DNA from: Pseudomonas faucium
GTDB taxonomy: Bacteria; Pseudomonadota; Gammaproteobacteria; Pseudomonadales; Pseudomonadaceae
Direction of reading: 5' to 3'
Assembly (NCBI RefSeq): GCF_021602585.1
Contig: NZ_BQIP01000001.1
Span: 1-64,000, forward strand
DNA length: 64,000 nt
Below the pieces are notes generated by a model. It did no database searches, was not told the origin of the DNA, and was given only the letters and a program-made list of their open reading frames with translations. Position numbers and translations under genes: made by a program. Below, one piece after another: positions 31,403 to 39,570 of this stretch (positions are counted from its first letter, which is position 1; each line of letters begins with the position of its first letter).

Positions 31403-32821
31403 GTGGCCGCTGAAATTCAAGACAGCCGCTCCGCCCGCTTTGCCCTGCGCTGCTCCAACTGGGCCGAACGCTGGTTCCCCGACTCCTGGGTCTTCGCAGC
31501 CCTGGCCGTGATGCTGGTGTGCATCGGCGCCCTGGCCATGGGCGCCAAGCCCACCGACACGGCCAAGGCCTTTGGCGATGGCTTCTGGAGCCTGATCCCG
31601 TTCACCATGCAGATGGCCTTCGTGGTCATCGGCGGTTACGTGGTGGCCAGCTCGCCACCGGCCGCACGGCTGATCGACCGCCTGGCGCGGCTGCCGAAGA
31701 ACGGCCGTTCCGCCGTCTGCTGGGTGGCGTTGATCTCGATGCTCGCTTCGCTGCTCAACTGGGGCCTGTCGCTGGTGTTCGGCGGGCTCCTGGTGCGGGC
31801 GCTGGCGCGCCGCACGGAGCTGAAGATGGACTACCGCGCCGCAGGCGCCGCCGCCTACCTGGGCCTGGGCGCCGTGTGGGCGCTGGGCCTGTCGTCGTCG
31901 GCGGCGCAATTGCAGGCCAACCCGGCCAGCCTGCCGCCATCGATCCTGTCGATCACCGGGGTGATCCCGTTCACCGAAACCATCTTCCTCTGGCAGTCCG
32001 GGGTGATGCTGGCGGTGCTGGTCGTGGTGTCGCTGGTGATCGCCTATGCCACCGCGCCTGGCGCGGGTAGCGCGCGCAGCGCCGAAGACTGCGGCGTGGA
32101 CCCAAGCTTCACGGCGCCGCCCGCACCGCAACGCACCCGCCCGGGCGAATGGCTGGAATACAGCCCGATCCTGATCCTGCTGCTGGTGGCCCTGGCCGGC
32201 GGCTGGCTGTACCAGGAGTTCGCCACCAAGCCTGCGATCACCGCGATTTCCGGGCTCAACACCTACAACCTGCTGTTCATCATGCTCGGCGCCTTGCTCC
32301 ACTGGCGCCCGCGCAGCTTCCTCGACGCCGTGGCCCGCGCCGTGCCGACCACCACCGGGGTGCTGATCCAGTTCCCGCTGTATGGCTCGATCGCGGCCAT
32401 CCTTACCCAGGTCAAGGGCGTGGATGAGCAGACCCTGGCGCACCACATTTCGCTGTTCTTCACCCAGATCGCCACCCACGACACCTATGCGCTGCTGATG
32501 GGCGTGTATTCGGCGGTGCTGGGCTTCTTCATCCCTTCGGGCGGCGGCAAGTGGATCATCGAAGCCCCCTACGTGATGATGGTGGCCAATGACCTGCAGT
32601 ACCACCTGGGCTGGGCGGTGCAGATCTACAACGCGGCAGAAGCGCTGCCGAACCTGATCAACCCGTTCTACATGCTGCCGTTGCTGGGGGTGCTGGGGCT
32701 CAAGGCGCGCGATTTGATCGGCTTCTCGTTCGTGCAGCTGCTGGTGCATATACCGTTGGTGCTGGTGCTGCTTTGGGCGCTGGGCACGACCTTGCAGTAC
32801 GTGCCGCCGGTGATGCCTTGA
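31403..32821 (+). CDS. atoE: short-chain fatty acid transporter AtoE
   Basis: A 472-residue multi-span permease of the AtoE family. The chosen start is GTG 31403, with AAAGGAAAG 5-13 bases upstream. A longer frame from 31301 lacks family residues and crosses the REP. Recognisable stretches are WFPDSWVFAALAVMLVCIGA, FTMQMAFVVIGGYVVASSPP and FFIPSGGGKWIIEAPYVMMV. About 11-12 transmembrane helices are expected. It should import acetoacetate or butyrate-like acids for the upstream CoA transferase. Confidence 0.9.
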   Translation: MAAEIQDSRSARFALRCSNWAERWFPDSWVFAALAVMLVCIGALAMGAKPTDTAKAFGDGFWSLIPFTMQMAFVVIGGYVVASSPPAARLIDRLARLPKNGRSAVCWVALISMLASLLNWGLSLVFGGLLVRALARRTELKMDYRAAGAAAYLGLGAVWALGLSSSAAQLQANPASLPPSILSITGVIPFTETIFLWQSGVMLAVLVVVSLVIAYATAPGAGSARSAEDCGVDPSFTAPPAPQRTRPGEWLEYSPILILLLVALAGGWLYQEFATKPAITAISGLNTYNLLFIMLGALLHWRPRSFLDAVARAVPTTTGVLIQFPLYGSIAAILTQVKGVDEQTLAHHISLFFTQIATHDTYALLMGVYSAVLGFFIPSGGGKWIIEAPYVMMVANDLQYHLGWAVQIYNAAEALPNLINPFYMLPLLGVLGLKARDLIGFSFVQLLVHIPLVLVLLWALGTTLQYVPPVMP

Positions 32822-32844
32822 ATTAAATAGACTGGCAGCGAACC

Positions 32845-32926
32845 TGTGGGAGCCGGCTTGCCGGCGATGAGGCCTATGCAGGCGAAAAACGCCTTGACCC
32901 TTATCGCCGGCAAGCCGGCTCCCACA
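32845..32926. repeat. inverted REP pair (class A)
   Basis: Two standard REP cores in opposite orientation about 35 bases apart, between the convergent atoE and DapA-like genes. Confidence 0.9.
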
Positions 32927-32945
32927 GGTGCTGTGTCAATTACCG

Positions 32946-33830
32946 CTATTGCAGGGTGTTGAGCAACGCCGCCAACTTCGCCCGGCCCTGCTCATCCAAC
33001 CCGAACACCGGCCGACGCGGCTCACCCACCGCTAGCCCGGTCAGTGCCAGCCCTGCCTTGATGGTCGCAGGCAGCCCGCCTTTGAGAATGAACTCGAGCA
33101 ACGGCAGCTGCCGGTAGAACAGCGCCCGGGCGTGCTCCAGTTCACCGGCCAGCACCGCCTGGTAGAGCTGCTGGTTGAGCGCCGGGATCAGGTTCGGCGC
33201 CGCCGTGCACCAGCCTTTGGCCCCGGCCACGAACGCCTCCAGCGCCAAGGGGTTGCAGCCGTTGTAGAACGGCACCTGGCCTTCACCGAGCAGCTGCAGC
33301 TTGTGCATGCGCTGGATGTCGCCGGTGCTCTCCTTGACCATGGTCACGTTGGCGACTTCCCGCACGATCCGCAGGATCAGCTCCACCGGCATGTCGGTGC
33401 CGCTGGTGGCGGGGTTGTTGTAGAGCATGATCGGCAGGTCGATGGCCTCGCCGATGGCCCGGTAGTGCTGGAGGATTTCTGCTTCGCTGAGCTTCCAGTA
33501 GGCCGCCGGCAGCACCATCAGCGCATCGGCGCCGTGGGCCTGGGCGAAGCGGGCGCGGCGCACGGCGCCGGCGGTGGTCAGGTCGGAGACGCTGACGATG
33601 GTGGGCACGCGCCGGGCCACCTGGGCCAGGCTGTACTCGGCCACTTGTTGCCATTCGCTGTCGCTCAGGTATGCGCCTTCTCCAGTACTGCCCAGCGGCG
33701 CGATGGCCTGCACGCCGCCGTGCACAAGGCGCTCGATGGACTGGCCGAGGGCCGGCAGGTCGAGCTGTTCGCCGTCGGCGCTGAACGGGGTGATGGTGTA
33801 GCCGATGATGCCGTTGAATTCTGTGGTCAT
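32946..33830 (-). CDS. DapA-family aldolase/lyase
   Basis: A 294-residue TIM-barrel protein of the dihydrodipicolinate synthase/N-acetylneuraminate lyase family, starting at ATG 33830. The Schiff-base lysine is in VTMVKESTGDIQRMH. The catalytic Tyr is in IMLYNNPATSGTDMP and LGSTGEGAYLSDSEW is the carboxylate-binding loop. It probably cleaves or forms a 2-oxo acid. It is not likely to be the housekeeping dapA, because it is paired with a class II aldolase gene and a local regulator. Substrate is unknown. Confidence 0.85.
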   Translation of the reverse strand: MTTEFNGIIGYTITPFSADGEQLDLPALGQSIERLVHGGVQAIAPLGSTGEGAYLSDSEWQQVAEYSLAQVARRVPTIVSVSDLTTAGAVRRARFAQAHGADALMVLPAAYWKLSEAEILQHYRAIGEAIDLPIMLYNNPATSGTDMPVELILRIVREVANVTMVKESTGDIQRMHKLQLLGEGQVPFYNGCNPLALEAFVAGAKGWCTAAPNLIPALNQQLYQAVLAGELEHARALFYRQLPLLEFILKGGLPATIKAGLALTGLAVGEPRRPVFGLDEQGRAKLAALLNTLQ

Positions 33831-33863
33831 GATTGTGGGCTCCGCAAGCAAGGCATTCAGGGG

Positions 33864-34646
33864 TCAGTTCAGGCAGTCGGCGTGGGCGCGCAGGCTTTGC
33901 CGGGCAAAGTAGTTGAAGGCAGCCGCATGGCGCTTGGGCCGGTCGATCCAGTCGTGCGCTTCGCGGCCCAGCGCCGGGGCGATGGGTTTCACGGTGCCGG
34001 CGGCCATGGCCAGCAGTTGCAGGCGCGCGGCGCGCTCGATCAGCTGGGCGTAGACGCAGGCCTGTTCGATGCTGGTGCCGGTGGACAGCTGCCCGTGGTG
34101 CGAGAGCAGGATGGCGCGCTTGTCGCCCAGGGCGGCGCTGATGATTTCACCTTCTTCGTTGCCCACCGGCACGCCGGGCCAGGCTTCGAGGAAGGCGCAA
34201 TCGTCGTAGAGCGGGCACAGGTCCATGTGCGACACCACCAGCGGCACTTCGAGCATGGACAGGGCGGCGACGTGGGTGGGGTGGGTGTGGATGATGCAGT
34301 TCACGTCCGGGCGGGCGCGGTACACCCAGCTGTGGAAGCGGTTGGCCGGGTTAGGCATGCCCTGGCCTTCGAGTACATCAAGGTCCTCGTTGACCAACAG
34401 CAGGTTGCTGGCGCTGATTTCGTCGAAACCCAGGCCCAGTTGCTGGGTGTAGAAGGTGCCCGGCTGCGGGCCGCGGGCGCTGATCTGCCCGGCAAGGCCA
34501 GAATCGTGGCCGTGCTCGAAGAGAATTCGGCAGGTCAGGGCCAGCTTTTCCCGTACAGTCCACGTATTATCGGCAAGCGAGCCTTGCATCTGCGTCAGGG
34601 CTTTTTGCACCAGCTGGTCTTTGCTGTGTGTGAGGGTCTTGGCCAT
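33864..34646 (-). CDS. class II aldolase/adducin-family protein
   Basis: A 260-residue protein starting at ATG 34646 (MAKTLTHSKDQLV). The zinc-binding histidines appear in CIIHTHPTHVAALSMLE and ILLSHHGQLSTGTSIEQACV, as in L-fuculose-phosphate aldolase-like enzymes. AGQISARGPQPGTFY is the N-terminal substrate loop. It lies 33 bases upstream of the DapA-like gene and should be in the same operon. Such proteins cleave or decarboxylate small oxo compounds; the substrate here is unknown. Confidence 0.85.
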   Translation of the reverse strand: MAKTLTHSKDQLVQKALTQMQGSLADNTWTVREKLALTCRILFEHGHDSGLAGQISARGPQPGTFYTQQLGLGFDEISASNLLLVNEDLDVLEGQGMPNPANRFHSWVYRARPDVNCIIHTHPTHVAALSMLEVPLVVSHMDLCPLYDDCAFLEAWPGVPVGNEEGEIISAALGDKRAILLSHHGQLSTGTSIEQACVYAQLIERAARLQLLAMAAGTVKPIAPALGREAHDWIDRPKRHAAAFNYFARQSLRAHADCLN

Positions 34647-34730
34647 GGGGGTGTGTCCTCGGTGGCGTGATGGTGGATGTCGGTGCTTGCCCGCCTCGAT
34701 ACTTTGGTCGGTGGAGAGGCGGTCAATCAC

Positions 34731-34766
34731 ATGACACAGATTATCCTATATGACACAAAGTGTCAT
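34731..34766. promoter_or_regulatory. palindromic operator between aldolase and XRE-cupin genes
   Basis: ATGACACAAAGTGTCAT at 34750-34766 has perfect 7-base arms around AAA. A direct half-site ATGACACA lies at 34731-34738, about 19 bases upstream. The location between divergent genes suggests the binding site of the XRE-cupin regulator, controlling both its own gene and the aldolase operon. Two candidate ATG codons of the regulator (34750 and 34765) fall inside it. Confidence 0.65.
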
Positions 34767-34800
34767 GAGCAAGTGCGTTCGTTTGGGAAAACCGCTGCAC

Positions 34801-35343
34801 ATGTCTATCCGATTGAAATTGCTGAGAAAAAAACTAGGGATCACGCTTGAGGTGCTGGCCGACAAGGCAGGCATGACCAAGAGCTACCTGTCCAAGGTCG
34901 AACGGGGTCTGAACACGCCGTCGATTGCCGCTGCGCTGAAGCTGGCGCGGGCACTGAACGTCAATGTCGAGGAGCTGTTCGCCGAAGAGCAAGCCGGGCA
35001 GGGCCGCTATAGCCTGGTGCGCCAGGGCGAGCGCCAGGCGCTGGTGGGTGACGGCCAGGGGCCGGGGTATGCGGCGCTGACCAGCCAGGTCGGCCAGCGC
35101 AGCCTGTTGCCGTTTCTGATCCAGCCGCCAACCGAGTTCAGCGACCCGACCTTCAAGGAGCACCAGGGCGAAGAGTTTCTGTTCGTGCACGAGGGGCAGG
35201 TGGAGGTGGACTTCATGAACGAGCGGGTGTTGCTGGCGCAAGGCGATGCGCTGCATTTCAATGCCCAGACCCCGCACCGCCTGCGTTCGGTCGGCCCGCG
35301 CCCGGCGCAGTTGCTGGTGGTGGTGCACGACAGCGGCGAGTGA
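34801..35343 (+). CDS. XRE-cupin transcriptional regulator
   Basis: A 180-residue regulator if started at ATG 34801 (MSIRLKLLRKKLGITLEVLA). In-frame ATGs at 34750 and 34765 would add up to 17 residues, but both lie in a palindromic operator. The helix-turn-helix is LADKAGMTKSYLSKVERGLN. The C-terminal cupin domain (HQGEEFLFVHEGQVEVDFMN; LAQGDALHFNAQTPHRLRS) should bind a small ligand. It is divergent from the DapA-like/aldolase operon, a typical layout for a local catabolic regulator. Confidence 0.85.
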   Translation: MSIRLKLLRKKLGITLEVLADKAGMTKSYLSKVERGLNTPSIAAALKLARALNVNVEELFAEEQAGQGRYSLVRQGERQALVGDGQGPGYAALTSQVGQRSLLPFLIQPPTEFSDPTFKEHQGEEFLFVHEGQVEVDFMNERVLLAQGDALHFNAQTPHRLRSVGPRPAQLLVVVHDSGE

Positions 35344-35353
35344 GGGCCGTGCG

Positions 35354-36136
35354 ATGATCGAGGTGTCGCGGTTCTGGCGAGATCCGGCGTTGCCCTTTGT
35401 CGAGGCCCGGCGCGTGGGGGATGGGCGCAAGGTGTGCTATGCGGCCCATTCCCATGAAAGCTTTTCCATCGGTGTGATCACCGGCGGGCGTAGCACCTAC
35501 TTGAGTGCCGGCAGCCAGCGCGAGGTGAGCGCCGGCACCACGGTATTGATGAACCCGGGCGTGGTGCACACCTGCAACCCGATTGCCGGGCAGGGCTGGT
35601 CGTACCTGATGCTGTTTGTCGATATGCCGTGGTTGCGGGCGCAAGGCTTCGCGCTGCCGGCCCAGGCCTGCAGCACCTCGCCCGCGTTGTACCAGCGGCT
35701 GCTGCAGCTGTTTGCCGATTTGTTCGATGGCGAGAACGACGACCGGGAAGCGCGGCTGGCGTGCTTTTTCGATGACCTGCCCGGTTATCTGCAGTCCGTG
35801 GCGCAAGAGCAGCGCGATGCGCACCCGCGCCTGGACACTGCGGCAGCGTTCATTCGGGCACACCGCCTGGACCCGTTGAGCCTGGCGGATATCTGTGCGG
35901 CCAGCGGGCTGTCCCGGTCCTATCTGATTCGCGCCTTTGCCCAGCGCTTTGGCCTGACGCCCCATGGTTACCTGCTGGACCAGCGGGTGCAGCATGCACG
36001 GGCGCAATTGCGCAGGGGCAGGGCGATTGCCGAGGTGGCGCTGGAGGCGGGGTTTGCCGACCAGGCGCACCTGCAGCGGGCGTTCAAGCAGCATCTGGCG
36101 GCGACGCCTGGGCATTATCGCGATGCCGAGCATTGA
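35354..36136 (+). CDS. AraC-family regulator with cupin N-terminus
   Basis: A 260-residue protein starting at ATG 35354 (MIEVSRFWRDPALPFVE), 10 bases after the XRE-cupin stop. The N-terminal cupin (SHESFSIGVITGGRSTYLSA; VLMNPGVVHTCNPIAGQGWS) should sense a small ligand. The C-terminal double helix-turn-helix is LADICAASGLSRSYLIRAFA with FGLTPHGYLLDQRVQ. The adjacent convergent LysE exporter gene suggests regulation of amino acid export, as in other AraC/LysE pairs. Context only, not proven. Confidence 0.88.
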   Translation: MIEVSRFWRDPALPFVEARRVGDGRKVCYAAHSHESFSIGVITGGRSTYLSAGSQREVSAGTTVLMNPGVVHTCNPIAGQGWSYLMLFVDMPWLRAQGFALPAQACSTSPALYQRLLQLFADLFDGENDDREARLACFFDDLPGYLQSVAQEQRDAHPRLDTAAAFIRAHRLDPLSLADICAASGLSRSYLIRAFAQRFGLTPHGYLLDQRVQHARAQLRRGRAIAEVALEAGFADQAHLQRAFKQHLAATPGHYRDAEH

Positions 36137-36150
36137 GGTTTGTCCGTCAT

Positions 36151-36259
36151 GGCCCTTTCGCGGGGCAAGCCGACTCCCACAGTGTGGACTGCGCCACCAA
36201 TCCAACCCTTAGGGCAGTCCAGTGTGCCTGTGGGAGCGGGCTTGCCCCGCGAAAGGGCC
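36151..36259. repeat. inverted REP pair (class B)
   Basis: Two arms with the class B core GCGGGCTTGCCCCGCGAAAG (the left arm slightly degenerate, GCAAGCCGACTCCCAC) in opposite orientation about 50 bases apart, between the convergent AraC and LysE genes. Confidence 0.85.
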
Positions 36260-36272
36260 GGCAAAGCCAACA

Positions 36273-36854
36273 TCAATAGACCAGATACCCCGCACTGCCC
36301 ACGAGCAACACCGCCAGACTGCGGTTGAGCAGCCGCAAGTAGCGCGCCTCGTTCAAGTAGTGGCGAATCACACTGCCGGCCCACGCCCAGCAGGCCACCG
36401 AGACGAAACAGATCGGCCCGTAGATCCAGCTGAACAACCACAGCAATTGTTGCTCCCCCCCGGTATAGGCCCCAACACCCGCCACCGCCGCCAGCCAGGC
36501 CTTGGGGTTCAGCCACTGCATCGCCGCCCCTTGCCAGGCCGAAGGTGGATGCTGGCGCTGCTCGCCCGTCAACTGGCCGCTGTCGCAAGCCAGCCTCCAG
36601 GCCATGTACAACAAGAATGCCACGCCGCCCCAGCGCAGCACCTCGCCCAGCAACGGCCAGCGCAGCAGCAGCTCGTGCAGCCCCAGCCCCACCAGCACCA
36701 GCAGCAGGCAGAACCCCAGCGTGGCACCGGCCACATGCCCCAGGCTGGCGCGCAGCCCGTGGCGTGCACCGCTGCCCAGGGCAACGATATTGACCGGGCC
36801 GGGCGATATGGACGCGGCCAAGGCGAAGGCGGCCATGGAAAGGGACAGGCTCAT
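36273..36854 (-). CDS. LysE/RhtB-family amino acid exporter
   Basis: A 193-residue inner-membrane protein with about six helices. The family motif ASISPGPVNIVALGSGARHG lies after the first helix start. WQGAAMQWLNPKAWLAAVAG is the second conserved region (NPKAW). It exports amino acids or homoserine-type compounds; the substrate cannot be read from sequence. It converges with the AraC-type regulator gene. Confidence 0.9.
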   Translation of the reverse strand: MSLSLSMAAFALAASISPGPVNIVALGSGARHGLRASLGHVAGATLGFCLLLVLVGLGLHELLLRWPLLGEVLRWGGVAFLLYMAWRLACDSGQLTGEQRQHPPSAWQGAAMQWLNPKAWLAAVAGVGAYTGGEQQLLWLFSWIYGPICFVSVACWAWAGSVIRHYLNEARYLRLLNRSLAVLLVGSAGYLVY

Positions 36855-37025
36855 CGGTTGACTCCGTGCAGGGGATGGATGGCCGTCATCCTGCCGTGCG
36901 GGCTGCCAGGGGTATTGAAGAAAAGTCCCCCAATGACCTGTTACAGGTTTTGTAATAGTTTTGCGCTGTCAGAAAAACCTGCTGTGCTTGTAGCATCGAC
37001 GTCCCTAATTGCTATCAAGGTCCCC

Positions 37026-37115
37026 ATGAGCACCTTCGCGGAGCCCCCCAGTTCCTGGCCGTCCCGGCCATCCTTCCTTCGTCCCCGTGACGCTTCCTTC
37101 GTGAGTACCCGCTAA
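37026..37115 (+). CDS. leader ORF coupled to the TerC-type gene
   Basis: A 29-codon ORF ([20 protein letters not shown] then RDASFVSTR) starts at ATG 37026 with AAGG 5 bases upstream. Its TAA stop shares its last A with the ATG of the next gene (TAATG). The peptide is rich in Ser, Pro and Arg and has no recognisable domain. The downstream gene has only a weak ribosome site of its own, so translational coupling or regulation by this leader is likely. Whether the peptide itself acts is unknown. Confidence 0.5.
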   Translation: MSTFAEPPSSWPSRPSFLRPRDASFVSTR

Positions 37116-38686
37116 TGGAATGGCTAGCCGACCCCACGGCCTGGCTAGGCCTGTTGACGCTTATCGTCCTCGAGCTGGTGCTGGGTATCGACAACCTGGT
37201 GTTCATCGCCATCCTGGCCGACAAGCTGCCGCCGCATCAGCGCGACCGCGCGCGGGTGATCGGCCTGAGCCTGGCATTGATCATGCGCCTGGGCCTGCTG
37301 GCGAGCATCTCGTGGATGGTCACCCTGACCGCGCCGCTGTTCGAGGTGTTCGGCAAGAGTTTCTCTGGCCGCGACCTGATCATGCTGTTCGGTGGTGTGT
37401 TCCTGCTGTTCAAGGCCACCATGGAGCTGCACGAACGCCTCGAAGGCCACGTCACGCAGAACAGCGGCGGCTTGCGCCATGCCGCGTTCTGGCCGATCGT
37501 CGCGCAGATCGTGGTGCTGGACGCAGTGTTCTCGCTCGATGCGGTGATTACCGCGGTGGGCATGGTGGAGCACCTGTCGGTGATGATGATCGCGGTGATC
37601 TTCTCGATCGGCATCATGATCGTCGCCAGCAAGCCGCTGACCCGCTTCGTCAACGCCCACCCGACGGTGATCATGCTGTGCCTGGGCTTCCTGATGATGA
37701 TCGGTTTCAGCCTGACCGCCGAAGGCCTGGGCTTCCACATCCCGAAAGGCTACCTGTACGCGGCGATCGGCTTCTCGATCCTTATCGAGCTGTTCAACCA
37801 GCTGGCCCGTGCCCGCCGCAAGCGCAGCCTGCAGCAGCACCGGCCGCTGCGTGAGCGCACCGCCCATGCCGTGCTGCGCCTGCTGGGCGGGCGGCGGGTG
37901 GAAGCCGACGAGGTGGGTGAGGAAATTGCCGACCTGGTCGAGGGTGGCGAAGAGCAGGTGCTGTTCGACCGCCGCGAGCGGGTGATGATCAGCGGCGTGC
38001 TGAACCTGGCCGAGCGGCCGATCCGTACCGTCATGACTGCCCGTGCCGAGGTCGATGTGCTCGACCTGGCGCAGCCGGCGGCGGCGATCACCGAGGCGCT
38101 GGCCCATTCGCCTTACTCGCGCCTGCCACTGATTCGCGAGGGCCGCATCGACGAGCCGCTGGGCTTCGTGCACAAGAAGGAGTTGCTCAAGGAGTACCTG
38201 TCGGGCAATGCCCCTGACCTTGAAGGCATGGCCCGCGCGCCGTTGAACCTGCTGGAGAGCTTCAGCATCCTCAACGCCCTGGAGCAGATGCGCAGCCAGT
38301 CGACGCACATTGCCTTCGTGGTCAACGAGTTCGGTGACTTCACCGGCCTGCTGACCATGACCGACATCCTCGAGTCGATCGCCGGTGAGCTGCCCGACGC
38401 CAGCGAAGTGGAAGGCCCGGAGATTGTCGAGGAGGGCGGCAGCTTTGTCGTCAGCGGTGCCCTGAACCTCAGCCAGGTCCAGGCCCGTACCGGTTTCGTC
38501 GCCCGCGCCACCGAGGACTACCAGACCCTCGCGGGCCTGGTGATGAGCCTGCTCGACCGGCTGCCGGTGGTCGGCGACCACCTGGCCTGGAACGGCTGGA
38601 GCATGACCGTGGTGGCGGTGGAGGAGCGCCGGGTGCGCCAGGTGCGCCTTACACCGAACGCCGGCGCTGACGCATCAGGTGCTTGA
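37115..38686 (+). CDS. TerC-CBS-CorC/HlyC integral membrane protein
   Basis: A 523-residue protein of the YegH/YoaE type. The N-terminal TerC domain has about seven helices, with acidic residues in [20 protein letters not shown] and [20 protein letters not shown]. Two CBS domains follow ([40 protein letters not shown]). The C-terminal CorC_HlyC domain begins near [14 protein letters not shown]. TerC proteins are linked to manganese or other metal handling. No clear manganese riboswitch was seen upstream. The gene's 3' end overlaps the convergent RarD-type gene by 38 bases. Confidence 0.9.
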   Translation: MEWLADPTAWLGLLTLIVLELVLGIDNLVFIAILADKLPPHQRDRARVIGLSLALIMRLGLLASISWMVTLTAPLFEVFGKSFSGRDLIMLFGGVFLLFKATMELHERLEGHVTQNSGGLRHAAFWPIVAQIVVLDAVFSLDAVITAVGMVEHLSVMMIAVIFSIGIMIVASKPLTRFVNAHPTVIMLCLGFLMMIGFSLTAEGLGFHIPKGYLYAAIGFSILIELFNQLARARRKRSLQQHRPLRERTAHAVLRLLGGRRVEADEVGEEIADLVEGGEEQVLFDRRERVMISGVLNLAERPIRTVMTARAEVDVLDLAQPAAAITEALAHSPYSRLPLIREGRIDEPLGFVHKKELLKEYLSGNAPDLEGMARAPLNLLESFSILNALEQMRSQSTHIAFVVNEFGDFTGLLTMTDILESIAGELPDASEVEGPEIVEEGGSFVVSGALNLSQVQARTGFVARATEDYQTLAGLVMSLLDRLPVVGDHLAWNGWSMTVVAVEERRVRQVRLTPNAGADASGA

Positions 38687-39536
38687 AGCCTTCGGCCACC
38701 AGCACCAGCACCGCGGCCCAGATCGGCAGGTAGGTCAGCCACTGATCCGGGCCGATGGTTTCGCCCAGCAGCAGCGCCACGCCGACCAGCAGCACCGGTT
38801 CGACGTAGCTGAGCAGGCCGAACAGGCTGAACGGCAACATGCGGCTGGCCAGCACGTAGGCGATCAGGGCCGATGCACTGATCGCCCCAAGCAGCGGGAT
38901 CAGGCCGTACAGGCCGGGGTGCGCCAGCAGGTCGGCGCTGCTCAGCGGGCCCTGGCTGACGAAGTACAGGGCCCAAGGCAGTAGCAGGCACATGTCGCAC
39001 CACAGCCCGCCCAGGTGGTCGGTGCGGCAACGCCGACGCAGCACGAAGTAGATCGGGTAGCCGATCGTCACCAACAGGGTTTCCCAGGCGAAGCTGCCGT
39101 TCTGGTACAGCTCGTGCCCCACACCCAGCGCAGCGCAGCTCACCGCCACTTTCTGCAGGCGCGACAGGCGCTCGCCGTACACCAGCCGGCCGGTGAGCAC
39201 CATCGCCAGCGGCAGCAGGAAGTAACCCATCGACACTTCCAGGCTGCGCCCATGCAGCGGCGCCCAGAGAAACAGCCACAGCTGCACACCCATCAACCAC
39301 GAGGTGCCGACCATGCCCAGCAGCAGGACGGGCGTGCGGCGCACGCGGGCGAGCAGCTCGCCGACGCGTTTGAAGTCCTTGCTCACCAGCATGAACAGGG
39401 TCAGGCAAGGCAGGGTCAGCAGGGTGCGCCAGCCGAAGATTTCTTCGCCATCGAGCGGTGACAGCAGGGAGGTATAGAAGTACATCACGGCGAACAGGCA
39501 GGACGCCGTGACCGAACAGAAAATGCCTTTTGACAC
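38649..39536 (-). CDS. rarD: RarD-family drug/metabolite permease
   Basis: A 295-residue permease of the EamA/RarD type starting at GTG 39536 ([20 protein letters not shown]). Ten helices are expected, with repeats around [20 protein letters not shown] and [39 protein letters not shown] is the second EamA repeat signature. E. coli RarD is annotated as a chloramphenicol-resistance permease, but its true substrate is unsettled. Upstream in-frame codons lack homology and were not used. The 3' end overlaps the TerC-type gene. Confidence 0.88.
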   Translation of the reverse strand: MSKGIFCSVTASCLFAVMYFYTSLLSPLDGEEIFGWRTLLTLPCLTLFMLVSKDFKRVGELLARVRRTPVLLLGMVGTSWLMGVQLWLFLWAPLHGRSLEVSMGYFLLPLAMVLTGRLVYGERLSRLQKVAVSCAALGVGHELYQNGSFAWETLLVTIGYPIYFVLRRRCRTDHLGGLWCDMCLLLPWALYFVSQGPLSSADLLAHPGLYGLIPLLGAISASALIAYVLASRMLPFSLFGLLSYVEPVLLVGVALLLGETIGPDQWLTYLPIWAAVLVLVAEGFKHLMRQRRRSV

Positions 39537-39570
39537 GAATGCCTCGGATAGGGGGGAGTGAGCGGGTGGA

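Noticed and set aside
36900-37114. A manganese (yybP-ykoY) riboswitch before the TerC-type gene
   Set aside because: The conserved core sequence I expect for that riboswitch is not apparent; the leader ORF explains the region better.
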